Below, piece by piece: positions 37,816-64,000 of a DNA stretch of 64,000 nt. The stretch covers positions 24,298,895 through 24,362,894 of the forward strand of contig NC_079224.1 of assembly GCF_029633865.1 (NCBI RefSeq), written 5' to 3'. Origin of the DNA: Lampris incognitus. Taxonomy: Eukaryota; Chordata; Actinopteri; Lampriformes; Lampridae. The position numbers and the translations under genes are program-made. Every line of letters starts with the position of its first letter. Positions within the stretch are counted from its first letter, which is position 1. Below the pieces are notes generated by a model. The model had not been told where the DNA came from. It saw only the letters and a list, made by a program, of their open reading frames with translations, and did not search any database.

Positions 37816-39268
37816 TTGTTTTTTTGCAAATATTCACTCATTTTGAATTTGATGCCTGCAACACGTTCCAAAGAAGCTGGGACAGGGGCATGTTTACCAC
37901 TGTGTTAAATCACCTTTCCTTTTAACAACACTCAAGAATCGTTTGGGAACTGAGGACACTAATTGTTGAAGCTTTGTAGGTGGAATTCTTTCCCATTCTT
38001 GCTTGATGTACGACTTCAGTTGCTCAACAGTTCGGGGTCTCCATTGTCGTATTTTGCGCTTCATATTGCGCCACACATTTTCAATGGGAGACAGGTCTGG
38101 ACTGCAGGCAGGCCAGTCTAGTACCCGCACTCTTACTATGAAGCCACGCTGGTGTAACACGTGCAGAATGTGGCTTGGCGTTGTCTTGCTGAAATAAGCA
38201 GGGATGTCCCTGAAAAAGACGTTGCTTGGATGGCAGCATATGTTGCTCCAAAACCTGTATGTACCTTTCAGCATTAATGGTGCCTTCACAGATGTGCAAG
38301 TTACCCAAGTTACCATCACAGATGCTGGCTTTTGGACTTTGCGCTGATAATAATCTGGATGGTCCTCTTCCTCTTTAGCCCGGAGGACACGACGTCCATG
38401 ATTTCCAAAAACAATTTTAAATGTGGACTCGTCAGACCACAGCACACTGACTTTTCCACTTTGTGTCAGTCCATCTCAGATGAGCTCTGGCTCAGAGAAG
38501 CCGGCGGCGTTTCTGGGTGTTGTTGATATCTGGCTTTCGCTTTGCATGGGAGAGTTTTAATTTGCACTTGTAGATGTAGCGAAGAACTGTGTTAACTGAC
38601 GATGGTTTTCCCAAGTGTTCCTGAGCCCACGTGGTAATATCCTTTACAGAATGGTGTCGGTTTTTAATGCAGTGCCGCCTGAGGGGTCGAAGGTCACGGG
38701 CATTCAATGTTGGTTTTCGGCCTTGCTGCTTACGTGTAGAGATTTCTCCGGATGCTCTGAATCTTTTGATGATATTATGGACTGGAGATGATGAAATCCC
38801 TAAATTCCTTGCAATTGTATGTTGAGAAACGTTGTTCTTAAACTGTTGGATTATTTGCTCACGCAGTTGTTCACAAAGTAGTGAACCGCGCCCCATCCTT
38901 GCTTGTGAACGACTGACCCTTTTGGGGGGGGGGATGCTCCTTTTATACCCAATCATGACACTCACCTGTTTCCAATTAACCTGTTCACCTGTGGAATGTT
39001 TCAAACAGGTGTTTTTTCAGCATTCCTCAACTTTCCCAGTCTTTTGTTGCCCCTGTCCCAGCTTCTTTGGAACGTGTTGCAGGCATCAAATTCAAAATGA
39101 ATGAATATTTGCAAAAAACAATAAAGTTTATCAGTTTGAACATTAAATATCTTGTCTTTGTAGTGTATTCAATTGAATATAGGTCGAAAAGGATTTGCAA
39201 ATCATTGTATTCTGTTTTTATTCACGTTTTACACAACGTCGCAACTTCATTGGAATTGGGGTTTGTAT
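37816..39268 (-). mobile_element. Tc1-like transposon with broken transposase and truncated left end
   Basis: The minus strand encodes a Tc1 transposase in two pieces. 39004-38492 carries the paired-type helix-turn-helix (ARNLGISSSPVHNIIKRFR; real start MGRGSLLCEQLRE). 38445-37894 carries the catalytic part with SDESTF and [16 protein letters not shown] (DD34E spacing). A frameshift separates them. The right inverted repeat runs out to CAACTTCATTGGAATTGGGG (about 39240-39268). The left side matches it only from the inner part (TTGCAAATATTCACTCATT, 37836) inward, so the outer part of the left end is lost. Confidence 0.9.
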
Positions 39269-39359
39269 TCTACATTACTGTGCTCTGTGTGTAATCTATG
39301 ATGTTACATTATAATTCTGTTGCTTTCGTGTATTCTGTGCATTCAACATCTATATCGCA

Positions 39360-39581
39360 TGTCTATCCATCCTGAAAGAGGGATCCCTCCTCTGTTACTC
39401 TTCCTGAGGTTTCTCCCATATTTTTCCTGATAAGGTTTTTCATATGGAGTTTTTCCTCATTTGTGTCTAGAGTCCAAGGATAGAGAGTGTTGTTTATTGT
39501 CACATATTGTATCGATTGTGAAGCCATTCGGGACTACCTTGTGATTTTGGGATATACAAATAAACTTGATTTGACTTGACG
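39360..39581 (-). mobile_element. fish interspersed repeat, reverse copy
   Basis: The sequence is the reverse of the repeat at 15176-15530: GGATCCCTCCTCTGTTACTC, GAGTTTTTCCTCAT, ending GATATACAAATAAACTTGAT. It lies about 390 bp upstream of the rpl5 start codon. Confidence 0.7.
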
Positions 39582-39854
39582 TGTTATAAGCCAAGAAATA
39601 AGCACAAACACATTTTCGGTCTGGGCCGGCTCAGTAATTTGTCGGGTGCTCCTTCCCAAACACCTCCTCTGTCTGGCTACACATGTCGTACAGCATCTGG
39701 TAACATCCATGAGAGATTTAAGTATAATGAAATAACACTTAAGCGGACTGCTTTCCCTAAGGACAAATCAATATCCAACGCAAGACTCGGGACAATTGGT
39801 GCACTTGGTCATTGCTGCCCCCTCTTGGTTTTCACGGCAGCTCGTTCCTCCGCC

Positions 39855-39866
39855 CCAGTAGAGGGC
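39855..39866 (+). promoter_or_regulatory. CTCF-like site upstream of rpl5
   Basis: CCAGTAGAGGGC matches the CTCF core consensus CCASYAGRKGGC at every position and is followed by GCTA. It sits about 105 bp upstream of the rpl5 ATG, in the gap between the gfi1 and rpl5 domains. Binding is inferred. Confidence 0.5.
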
Positions 39867-39970
39867 GCTACTCAGGCCCATTGGGAGACAGCAAACTATA
39901 TTGCAGCGTCAGGATTCCGGTGAAGAGAACTTCTGAATCGGCAGGGAAGAAAGGGAGATTTACCGTCAAA

Positions 39971-45820
<5,850 letters not shown>

Positions 45821-45869
45821 AGACACAGCCATCCCCCTCCCTCAAAGATGCACAACACCACGTCATCCA

Positions 45870-45875
45870 AATAAA
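45870..45875 (+). other. rpl5 polyadenylation signal AATAAA
   Basis: AATAAA 49 bp after the rpl5 stop codon, giving the short 3' UTR typical of ribosomal protein genes. Confidence 0.85.
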
Positions 45876-47091
45876 TTTATTACAAACGCAAACCTTTTTG
45901 TCTCTTCTTTTTTTAAATTGGGGTTGTTAAATGGCTTGTAGTTGTTTTGTTTTTTTTTTTTTGTGGCTCTGTGAAGGTGGAGAAAGCTGGTCCTTTTAGT
46001 CCAATTTCTTAGACAGACAAAAGCAAACTCTTCATTTTTCTACCCACTTGTTTAAGATTGGGCAAAGATATGAAATGATTAACTGAATCGCTTGCCTTTG
46101 AAAGACCAATGAATAAACTCTAGCATACAGGTTCCAAACAGTACGGTCATTTGTTCGCCAATGACAAACGGCAGGAGGAACTGCAATGAAATGGTAGGTT
46201 TTATTGTGCAAAATCATGCTGGTTTCACTGAAAAGGTAAACATTGTTACAATATTGCAGATTTAACAGCAATGACTAATCTTGAATTTCTAACCCACATG
46301 CTTTTGGGTTTTGTCAGTTTTTGAATGTGTTCTTAGATTTAGCTCGGTAACATTTCAAGTGGGTTAACAGCTAAGGGTGTGTAGGTATTCACAACTACAG
46401 ACTGTTCAATGCAATCACAGTTGACATTACTTGAGCAACTTCCAGAAGGAGTTGTGGGTAATCTTGACAGCATTCAAATGTGTGGGACCTCAATTCATCT
46501 ATAAGTGCTAAGTCTATACCTTCATCAACGGTAAACATTCAGCAAGGCTATTTCCAGCATTATCTCTTGTTTATGGCACCATTAGGCAGTAATTAAATAA
46601 GTAGGTGAGTCACTACAAATGTGCTGCTTCTAGTGTGAGAAGTAGAACTAGGATCTTCACAAAACAGGATTTTTGTTAAACGTTTTCTCTATCATTTGAT
46701 GTAGCATTGTCAATTTCATCAAAAAATGTACAGCACAATCGTTTATAAAGACCGAAGAAAACTTGCCTATGGAATACTGAATTGGACTCGCATTATCTGT
46801 TTCAAAGTTTTAGTAGTTTTTCACTTCATATTGTGATCGAACAGTGCATTTTGTTTATATTTTAGGCTGGTGGGTCATACAACTAAAATCCTGGATTCAA
46901 CTTCCTCGATCCCCAAACAGAATGAACTAAATTGATGCTGGTGCGCATCAATTTAAAGGTCACATGTCATTTACTGGTCAGATGTCTCAATTCTTGTGAC
47001 TAAAAACTATTCTTTTTTTTTTCTTCCAGCATTGTTACCTACTTAGTTATGTGAAATGATTAAAAATTGTGGAAACTTCAATGACCTCCCA
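45876..47091. other. rpl5-dipk1a tail-to-tail spacer, includes dipk1a 3' UTR
   Basis: No coding sequence. A reverse-strand AATAAA (TTTATT at 46200-46205) could end the dipk1a transcript, giving a 3' UTR near 0.9 kb. This is only a candidate. Confidence 0.4.
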
Positions 47092-56647
<9,556 letters not shown>

Positions 56648-56936
56648 TACAAAAATAGATCATCTCAATACGTGGACCTGGCTGCGGGAGATCATCCAAA
56701 ATACATGGAGACTGTGCGCTCGGAATGCGGCTTTCTATTTGTCAAAAATGCTTCGATGGATAAACTGATACAATAACAGATCACGACAAACCAGTTTCAT
56801 TCCCAACCTTTTTCGTCCCCGGGTTGCTGTTTTTATCTTTTAATTCGCGTCGACGACTAAGGTATTATTACACTTTCTCTACATCGCTGGTTTTGCTTCT
56901 GCAGCCAAATACCCCCGCTGCAGAGCACAGAATGAG

Positions 56937-57010
56937 GCGGAGCTGGCGAGGGGGCGGGACCATATGTCTGATGGGCGGGGCCAATACAGCGCCACTCTGC
57001 ACTGTAAATC
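56937..57010. promoter_or_regulatory. dipk1a promoter: GC boxes and CCAAT box
   Basis: Two GC boxes (GGGGCGGGAC, 56951-56960; GGGCGGGG, 56973-56980) abut CCAAT (56981-56985) about 300-340 bp upstream of the dipk1a start codon. This is typical Sp/NF-Y housekeeping architecture. The transcription start itself is not visible. Confidence 0.45.
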
Positions 57011-59034
57011 ACGACACTGGGGAAAGAGTTTATGCCAACCATTGTATGTATCTATATCCAGCTCTTCGCTATTTATTATTTTTTATTGTCATCATTATTA
57101 ATTCCATTCTTCCGTAAGGTTTTTGGATCACATCTACTCGCATCCTTTTGCAGATAGACACATCGTTCCAATTTTCACATGTAAAGCATATGTGTGTCAT
57201 GGTGGCTATTACTTATCTTTTTGATAACTGTTACAGTTATTGAGATGTGTATGTAATGCCTCATAAGAAAAAAGATATTGCTGCTTTAAGTTCTATGCAT
57301 TAGACATTATAATTGTATGGTTTTTATGATTTCACTAAGCATTTTTTTTATGTTCATGTAGTTTTATCTTTATCTCACGGGGCATATGCAAAACTCACAT
57401 ATATTTATTTGTTGTATGTCATTTATTATTGTGTCTGACATACAACTATTGTTGGTTATGTATTGTTTTAAGCTGATTGCAGCTGTGTGTAGCACTATTG
57501 CCCAAGGCAATTAGTGGTACATAGAGCTCATATTGTCCCCTCAGGAACAATAAAGTATATATAATCTTATATGAATATTTTACTGTAATAATTTTTTAGT
57601 GTCTGTCTATGGGAGAGCGCGTATATTCATTAATATCTCAAATACTATACATGCTAAAGTAATCATACCTGGTACATTGGTGCCCTATGGAGATGAGCTG
57701 AACATATTAAAGTATGTAATGAATAGCGTCACCATGTGATCGGTTATTAAGTATTTTATGTTTTGGCTAATAACTCATGTACCGTTAGGAGCAGAAGAAA
57801 CAATTTTGCACAGTGGGTTCCATGGACGAAACTGATTTGACTAATTTAGGCCACGCCCACTTGCGCCTATTAAAAATGTTCCGCCCTTTTGGATTTTTCG
57901 GTAAACAGAAGGTTTGCCTCTTTTGGCACATATTCCATAGAATCTTCACTGCAGTTGATACATGCCATATTTAGATGACCTCGAGTTGGTTTTTTGATAT
58001 CGTTTACCGTTTGTCTGTAATTAGTTATCATCACGATTTTAAATGCATGGCCGGATGCATTTGATGGATCATAAGTCTTTAATGGAACACTGGGTTGCAA
58101 CCAATTTTGTAAATGTTCTACATACAGCCACAATGCACAAGTGCATAAGTTTGTCACAGTTGATACAATTCTACCAACAGGGGGCGCTACAGTGACAGTA
58201 TAACATGACATTTCCATTTCTGTTGTGTTTAATAAGATGAAACGTTGTACACAGCTTCTTCATGAGCCTGTGGACATCATATATATATGGCACCAATAGC
58301 TTCACCTTGTGGTCATTAATAAAACACCACATTATCTTTCTCTTATGAATACTATCATTAAAATGCTTACAATTTCAGAAAATTGTACCTGTGTCCCTTG
58401 TAATTACTGTGAAAATGCAATCTATGTTTTGACAATTTACAGAACTTTGAACCATGAACACATCAACCACCAGAAACAGCAGCAGCAGATGCAGCATCCA
58501 CATGCATTTTCTTCAGGAAATGCAAACATGTCTAGTTGATTCTGATTTTATCAGTAAATTTCTATTTGTTGAACATTTCTAACAAGGCAAGAATTGCAAC
58601 AATTTCAATTAAATACAGGTATTTGAAGCACCATTTGTAATGGGGGTATATTTATTTACCTATATTTTACAAAATTGCTTAAATCAGACTGTAGTTGTGT
58701 GCGTTCACATTTGTAGTGTCTACAGACAACGAACTGTTTGATAATCAGTTACACTGTTTATAAACCTTTCAGGTACACAATAAAGCAAACAGAATTAAAA
58801 AACTCCCTTTTCTTTCTTCTAATGTCAGCCATGAATTATATTAAATCGAACTTTATTCACATTTATTTCTCATCATCTATGCCGTCAAAATGATGGAGAG
58901 CCTTTATTTGTTGTTCTTTACTCATTTGTAGTACTTCTGGCATCTGCACGTTTACGTTGGAGTTTCCCAGGCTCTCACATCACTGAGCTGCACTCAATGT
59001 GCCTGACTTCCTAAACAGACAGAGAGCAAATGTG

Positions 59035-59036
<2 letters not shown>
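57011..59036. other. intergenic DNA between dipk1a and mtf2
   Basis: AT-rich sequence without coding potential. 57420-57570 (ending CAGGAACAATAAAGTATATA) looks like the 3' end of a retroelement. A near-CTCF motif, CCAACAGGGGGCGCTA, lies near 58173. Nothing else recognised. Confidence 0.4.

Positions 59037-59122
<86 letters not shown>
59037..59122. repeat. (GA)n microsatellite 1
   Basis: Pure GA run of about 86 bp. Confidence 0.98.
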
Positions 59123-59126
<4 letters not shown>

Positions 59127-59305
59127 ATCCTAAAGCTACAGATGCTTCAAGATACTAATTCAACACCTGATTGATGATTGTAGGGGCTTTATTGCCATTT
59201 GCAGCTGGTGCATTGGAAATCTTACACGCTGACTTGCAACATAAAAGATGCAAGGTATGCTGACACATACAATAATATTAGTGGTTGTCAAAAGCATTTG
59301 GTAAA

Positions 59306-59409
<104 letters not shown>

Positions 59410-59414
59410 TGGTC

Positions 59415-59642
59415 CTGATTAATTTTGGGCAGAGAGCTTTAAAAAAAGCTCTCTGCCCTAAATTAATCAGCAAAGACTCAGATCAGGCTTTGAGTCTTTG
59501 CCCTCTCTTTGGCGGCAGGTCCTCATTCCAGAAGACATAAGGAATAATTACTGCAAGAGGTCATCAAAATTATTCAGTACCAGTAGTTGATATGTATGGA
59601 AGGCCATTTCCGCCCATTTTACTGGCGGAAATGGGCTTCCAT
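59415..59642. repeat. cluster of three near-perfect hairpins
   Basis: Hairpin 1: arms 59415-59440 and 59445-59470, 25 of 26 paired, 4-base A loop. Hairpin 2: CAAAGACTCA (59471-59480) with TGAGTCTTTG (59491-59500), perfect. Hairpin 3: 59596-59614 with 59624-59642, 18 of 19 paired, 9-base loop. No coding sense; function unknown. Confidence 0.85.
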
Positions 59643-61910
59643 AGATATGTAAAAAAAACAAACACAAACACACACACGCGAGGGGGTGGTGGTGGTGGGG
59701 ATCTGATGGGGACAACCATCCTGGCGGTAGGCGGATGGATGGGACGCTTGAAAAAAGATCCCACAATCACCATTTAATTTATAGCCATATGCCTTTGTAA
59801 TTGGACTCCCCTTTTGCTTATAACACAGCATTTATTAGAAAATCTACACTTGATATGCTTTTGACTGTTAAGAATTATTTTTTACAGTATTTATTCACTA
59901 CAATCTCCACAGAACACTAAAATGGATACAATTTAAACAGCGATGATACATTTCTTGAAACGTAAACTATATCACATTGTGCCATTAGAAAAACGGGGGT
60001 TTTGCAAAAACTGGTTTTTGCCCATTTGTTTAACAAGCGTGAAGGCACCCCCCCCCCCTCAAATGAGCCCCTGTCTACCACTATGTCTTATAACAGGATG
60101 TGTGCACATCAGTGATTAAGCTGTTATGATGCACAGAGCCCTTCAACCATGTGCACACTATGTACAATAGTCTGAAATATGCTATCCGCCGCTAACAAAA
60201 ATTACTTCCGGTTGCGCAGCAACGTAAGGTACAAGCTCCTACGACGTCTCTCTTCCGATAACAAATTCACGCTTGAAAATAAATGATGTATAAAATGATT
60301 TAACTTGCAGGAGAAGTGCTGAATTAGAAACGAGCGCCACCGTCTCCCTACCTTGCTCCATGTATTAACGTAGACAGACAACAGCACGTTTGGAGACATG
60401 AGAAGCATGAGAAGACATGCCTCAACCCCCCATCCCCCCACTCCCAAGTCTCACCACCATCAAAAGGTGGGAGGGTTACAATTTAAATTAATGGGGATTG
60501 CAGTGCAAGAGCAACAATGGTTGAGTGAGAAAAGAAAATCAGTTCAATTAGGATATTGTACCAATAACAGGATCAAACTCACATAAGGCTCATAAAAAGT
60601 AAGGATGGGCAACGAAAGGTGAGTGAGAGAAAAAATTACTATGCACAAATACTGTGATTTTCGTTTATTTGTTCCTTCTTGTTTGGGCGAGACACTTCCA
60701 TAAACGTTTAGGGATTTTAATTCAATCGCCACAATTCATTTTCCACTTATCTATTATGCGCTTTACACTTATTTATGGTTGTGTACCATAAAAAGGGGGA
60801 GGTGCCTTTGAAGATAAACACTCCACAGTCTTTACGGCGTTGACTCAATCGCATCCTGTTGTGCAGAAAAGGGAACGCAACAAAGGTTGGCTGGGACCGA
60901 GTGTCGCAGCTCGGCCATTATTGGCGTGAGATTTGCGTTTTGCGGAGCGTGAGACACGACCAGGAAAGTTTGACGCCAAAAGCGTGAGAGTTGGCGACTG
61001 TTCACGGTGCTAATCCAGCCGCGATAGTATTCAACAAGCTAGGTTGTGTGTGTGTGTGTGTGTGTGTGGTGTGTATGTGTGTGGGGTGTGTGTGTGTGTG
61101 GTGGTGGTGGGGGGGGGGGTTACGTCGTGCATAGGAATTTGCAAAAACCTTGCAGTGCTGTAGGGGGCGATGTAATTTTGCATTGACCAGTCAGCACATA
61201 CGACAGACGCCTCTACCCTTCCTCTAATCTGATCCCGCCCCGTCCAGTGTGCCGTAGGCGACTCATACCTCCAGCCGAACAGGTTAAGGGGGTGCAGGCG
61301 CCATTTGTTGAGCTAACACGAATATTCATTCCCAAATAACCTTGGACATTTACATCTGTAGTCCTACCTTTGACTGCTGGTTCAAAATTGTGGGCGTTCA
61401 CCCAAACGAAAGAAAAATGTGTTTTAAATTGACCACGAAATGATTCATAGGACAGCGCTGACGCGAGTTATTATTTACCTATAGCGTAAATGATGGCAAT
61501 TTCTACTCTACACAATGGCAATTATCGATGATAAACGATAGACGTAAATAACAGGATACGCCTACAACATGAGAGTTTGGCTTCTTTTTAACCCTTCTGT
61601 GATCTCTACATTATGACCAAAGCGCATATTACAGCGCTAGCAAGCGGCCATATTGGTCACAGACGTAGCAACACCACTTCAGTGTAGGATACTTGTTCTG
61701 TTTTGCCATGTTTACCTCATGCAAACTTTAGCCAATGTCTACTATTTTGTGAGTGTCCCGCTGTGCTTCCTCCGTACAGCATATGTACATTGCATAAACT
61801 GGCCTTGCAGATGAAATGTGGTGAATAAATTAGAATAAACGGTATGTAATTAAGTCGCGGATGTGTCATGTTCGACAATGCCCTGCCTACAAATTTCAAA
61901 AATGTAAAAA
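59643..61910. other. intergenic DNA and distal mtf2 upstream region
   Basis: No exon identified. A GT/G-rich tract lies at 61047-61117. 60850-61020 is relatively CpG-rich and could be a distal promoter or non-coding exon. Confidence 0.35.
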
Positions 61911-62170
61911 AAAACCATCAACGCTGCGACAACGAGCCCCTGCTCGAACACTTCCCACAATGCACTCCCCGGATCCTCAGCGGGAAACCAAAATGGCGAA
62001 TGTACTAGGTGAAAATGACCCGTTTGTTATTTTCTAAAGAACACACGGGCACTGCGAATTCTCGCGTCGCACTCGCGGAGCCACTTTGACGACGCAGGAA
62101 CGAGCCGACAAGAGGTCACTTCCAATCCGGTCATTTCCATTTGCTTAGTTGTGTATCCCAGCAGAGGTGA
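61911..62170 (+). promoter_or_regulatory. CpG-rich region, probable mtf2 promoter/first exon
   Basis: CpG density rises sharply. It contains ATGGCGAATGTACTAG followed by a GTGAAA donor (61993-62008). If joined to an acceptor at 63095 this reads M-A-N-V-L-E-A-T-A in frame with the Tudor exon. The donor and the GAG acceptor are both suboptimal, so this first exon is a proposal only. Confidence 0.35.
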
Positions 62171-63093
62171 CCGAATGAGGTATTGTTGTCATCTTAACTC
62201 GCATCACCATGTTTTCCTCCTCCCTTCCGAGGGGGGTGTGGGTTCGAGGGTCTTTGGCGAGCGTTTTCTTCGAGACCTGACTTGACAGTTGTGCCGTTGC
62301 GTGTTTTAAGATTAATATGGTTTACTGCTCTCCCTGTGCACTTAACGACAAACCAAACGGTGTTTCGGCGTGTGGTGTTATTTTCAAAGTTGCACCGTTT
62401 TGTCGTTTTGTTACAGTGGCCGTAAGAGTTGACCGTGATCACGGCGAACAAAGGGAAGCTCTGTGAGTGACGTGCAGCGGGGCTGGGGTAGTTATCCGTG
62501 TCCGGGTTTAACCGTGACCAAAAAATAAATAAATAAAATAAATTAAAATTATTCCCCAAATTTATCACAGAATATTTTTTTTTCTAAGGCAACATTGGAC
62601 GTCAGGTTCATGATTTGTTTCTGTCATTGGCGCCCAATTGTCAGTTGAATTATGACCTTTTTTTTTATCTGGTCCCTAATTGCGTGGGATTTGTTTTACT
62701 TTCGTCACGTTTCGCACAATTCACAACAATATATGCCCCGTTGCACCAAACATTGCCCATTAGCCTTTAATACACAAATTTATCAGCCGCTGTTTAATTA
62801 TAATCACCTGTTGTGCGCCAAACAGGCTGGCCACGTGATGTTGCAATGTGAATATGAATTGAATGAATATTATGTATGATTTGCTTCATATGAAATATTT
62901 GCTACAAGTGTCATTTTTGTTCCCGTCAAAATTTGCCTTGTATGCCTTTGGTGTATCCAAACATGTAACCAAATGCTGTAAATAAAGAATGCCAATTTGA
63001 GTAATTTCATGTTACCGTCTGAATCCTAACTTAAATGAGCTTCTCTTGCCCCCCCCCCACACACACACACACACAACCCATCACCACCACCAG

Positions 63094-63609
63094 AGAGGCA
63101 ACAGCCGTGGACCACCTTTCTGTCCATCAAAAAACATACCCCCAGCAGCAGGTAGCATCTCTGTCCCCTGCAAACTTTCCTGTCAAGGAAGAGTATGGAG
63201 AAGACACCATGTTGTCTCGCAGGTTCAAAGAAGGACAGGATGTATTGGCCCGATGGTCAGATGGCTTGTTCTACTTGGGGACAATTGCCAAGGTAAATGT
63301 TAAAAAGAGAGCCTCGTTTTTGATTGTGTGATTTGTCTGCTCAGGAAAAACTACTAATATATGAGGCCTGTTTGTAAAAATGCTGGCAAACACAAGCCTA
63401 AACTCTTAATTTTAGTGCTCAAATCTTTTTTTTTTGCTAGTTGAATCATTTCAAGATTATGGTTTTGTATCATTTTAATTGTTAAATGTTTATTGAAGAT
63501 CCTGTACATGTTTTTTTCTCCTTTCAGATAGATAGTTACAAGCAGCGATGCTTTGTGGTTTTTGAAGACCACTCCAAGTCCTGGGTTCTTTGGAAGGATA
63601 TTCAGACTG
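63094..63609 (+). CDS. mtf2: metal response element binding transcription factor 2 (Polycomb-like), N-terminal exons
   Basis: MTF2/PCL2 is a PRC2 accessory protein; its Tudor domain reads H3K36me3 and its winged-helix binds unmethylated CpG DNA (family knowledge). Two exons are visible: 63094-63292, with [24 protein letters not shown], and 63528-63609, with [20 protein letters not shown]. Together they form the Tudor domain, nearly identical to human MTF2. The next exon should begin the first PHD finger and lies beyond the window. The first exon's acceptor is either 63093 (CAG) or 63095 (GAG), depending on the phase of an unplaced upstream exon. The assignment to mtf2 rather than phf19 or phf1 rests on synteny next to dipk1a. 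The acceptor follows a C run and a CA microsatellite. Confidence 0.88.
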
Positions 63610-64000
63610 GTAAGTTCTCTGACAGCACAGCCCATCTCAATTAATGTACCAGTAATATGTCAATACTTTGAATCTTTGTAAATGAGTGAAGCTTCAATCA
63701 ATTAACTTTAAGGAAGGAATTAAAACATGTATTAATTGATAGGCAGGGAAAAGATGGGATTTGACAACACTTTTTCAGAGGAGCATATTTGCTCCTAATT
63801 TCATTGTATAGTTTCACATTAATCAGAGATGCTCTGGAGAGATTTTGTTAAACCAAAAAGTAGTGTCAAATTTGTGTTCCACATGGCAAAATAAGAAATT
63901 ACCACTGCTTTCAAACATGTTTTGCAGAACTTGAAAAACATCAAGTTGTCTTGGTGCAGTAACCAGAGGAAAACCTTTTTCCATTGTGTTAAATCTGTAA
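63610..64000 (+). other. mtf2 intron, right edge
   Basis: Sequence after the GTAAGT donor of the second Tudor exon. No further exon before the window end. Confidence 0.6.

Overview
The window is nuclear DNA from a teleost fish. It has small conserved exons in large introns, GT-AG splice sites, tRNA-derived SINEs, Tc1-like and hAT transposons, RTE and L1-like LINEs, and many (CA)n, (GA)n and (CT)n microsatellites. Six protein-coding genes can be built exon by exon with consistent reading phase: glmn (-, 5' part only), rpap2 (+, complete), gfi1 (-, complete), rpl5 (+, complete), dipk1a/fam69a (-, complete) and the start of mtf2 (+). This is the order of human 1p22.1 (GLMN-RPAP2-GFI1-EVI5-RPL5-DIPK1A-MTF2), except that no EVI5 exon is recognisable between gfi1 and rpl5.

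Layout. 1-3192: first six coding exons of glmn. 3193-3756: a compact head-to-head promoter region shared with rpap2. 3757-27416: rpap2 in 12 exons; its 13-kb intron 4 is a nest of transposons (RTE, Tc1-like, two hATs, an L1-like LINE and a second LINE inserted in it, plus SINEs). 27417-28738: tail-to-tail spacer between rpap2 and gfi1, with a CpG-rich unique-looking island. 28739-30742: gfi1 in 6 coding exons (SNAG domain plus six zinc fingers). 30743-39970: 9.2 kb of intergenic DNA with a small inverted-repeat element between CA tracts, a SINE and a broken Tc1 element. 39971-45820: rpl5 in 8 coding exons. Its introns 5 and 6 each carry a copy of the box C/D snoRNA SNORD21 (U21), and intron 7 holds a candidate H/ACA snoRNA. 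47092-56647: dipk1a in 6 exons. 56648-63093: dipk1a promoter, GA tracts, a cluster of near-perfect hairpins and the mtf2 5' region. 63094-63609: two mtf2 exons encoding the Tudor domain; the gene runs off the right edge.

The genes do not form an operon. Their products act separately: glomulin (RBX1/cullin-RING regulation), Rtr1-type Pol II CTD phosphatase, SNAG zinc-finger repressor, ribosomal protein uL18, an ER-type kinase-like protein, and a PRC2 accessory factor. No wholly new system was found. The most notable points are the tandem SNORD21 copies, splice sites built on or next to microsatellites, the transposon nest with a clean nested target-site duplication, and the hairpin cluster near 59.5 kb.
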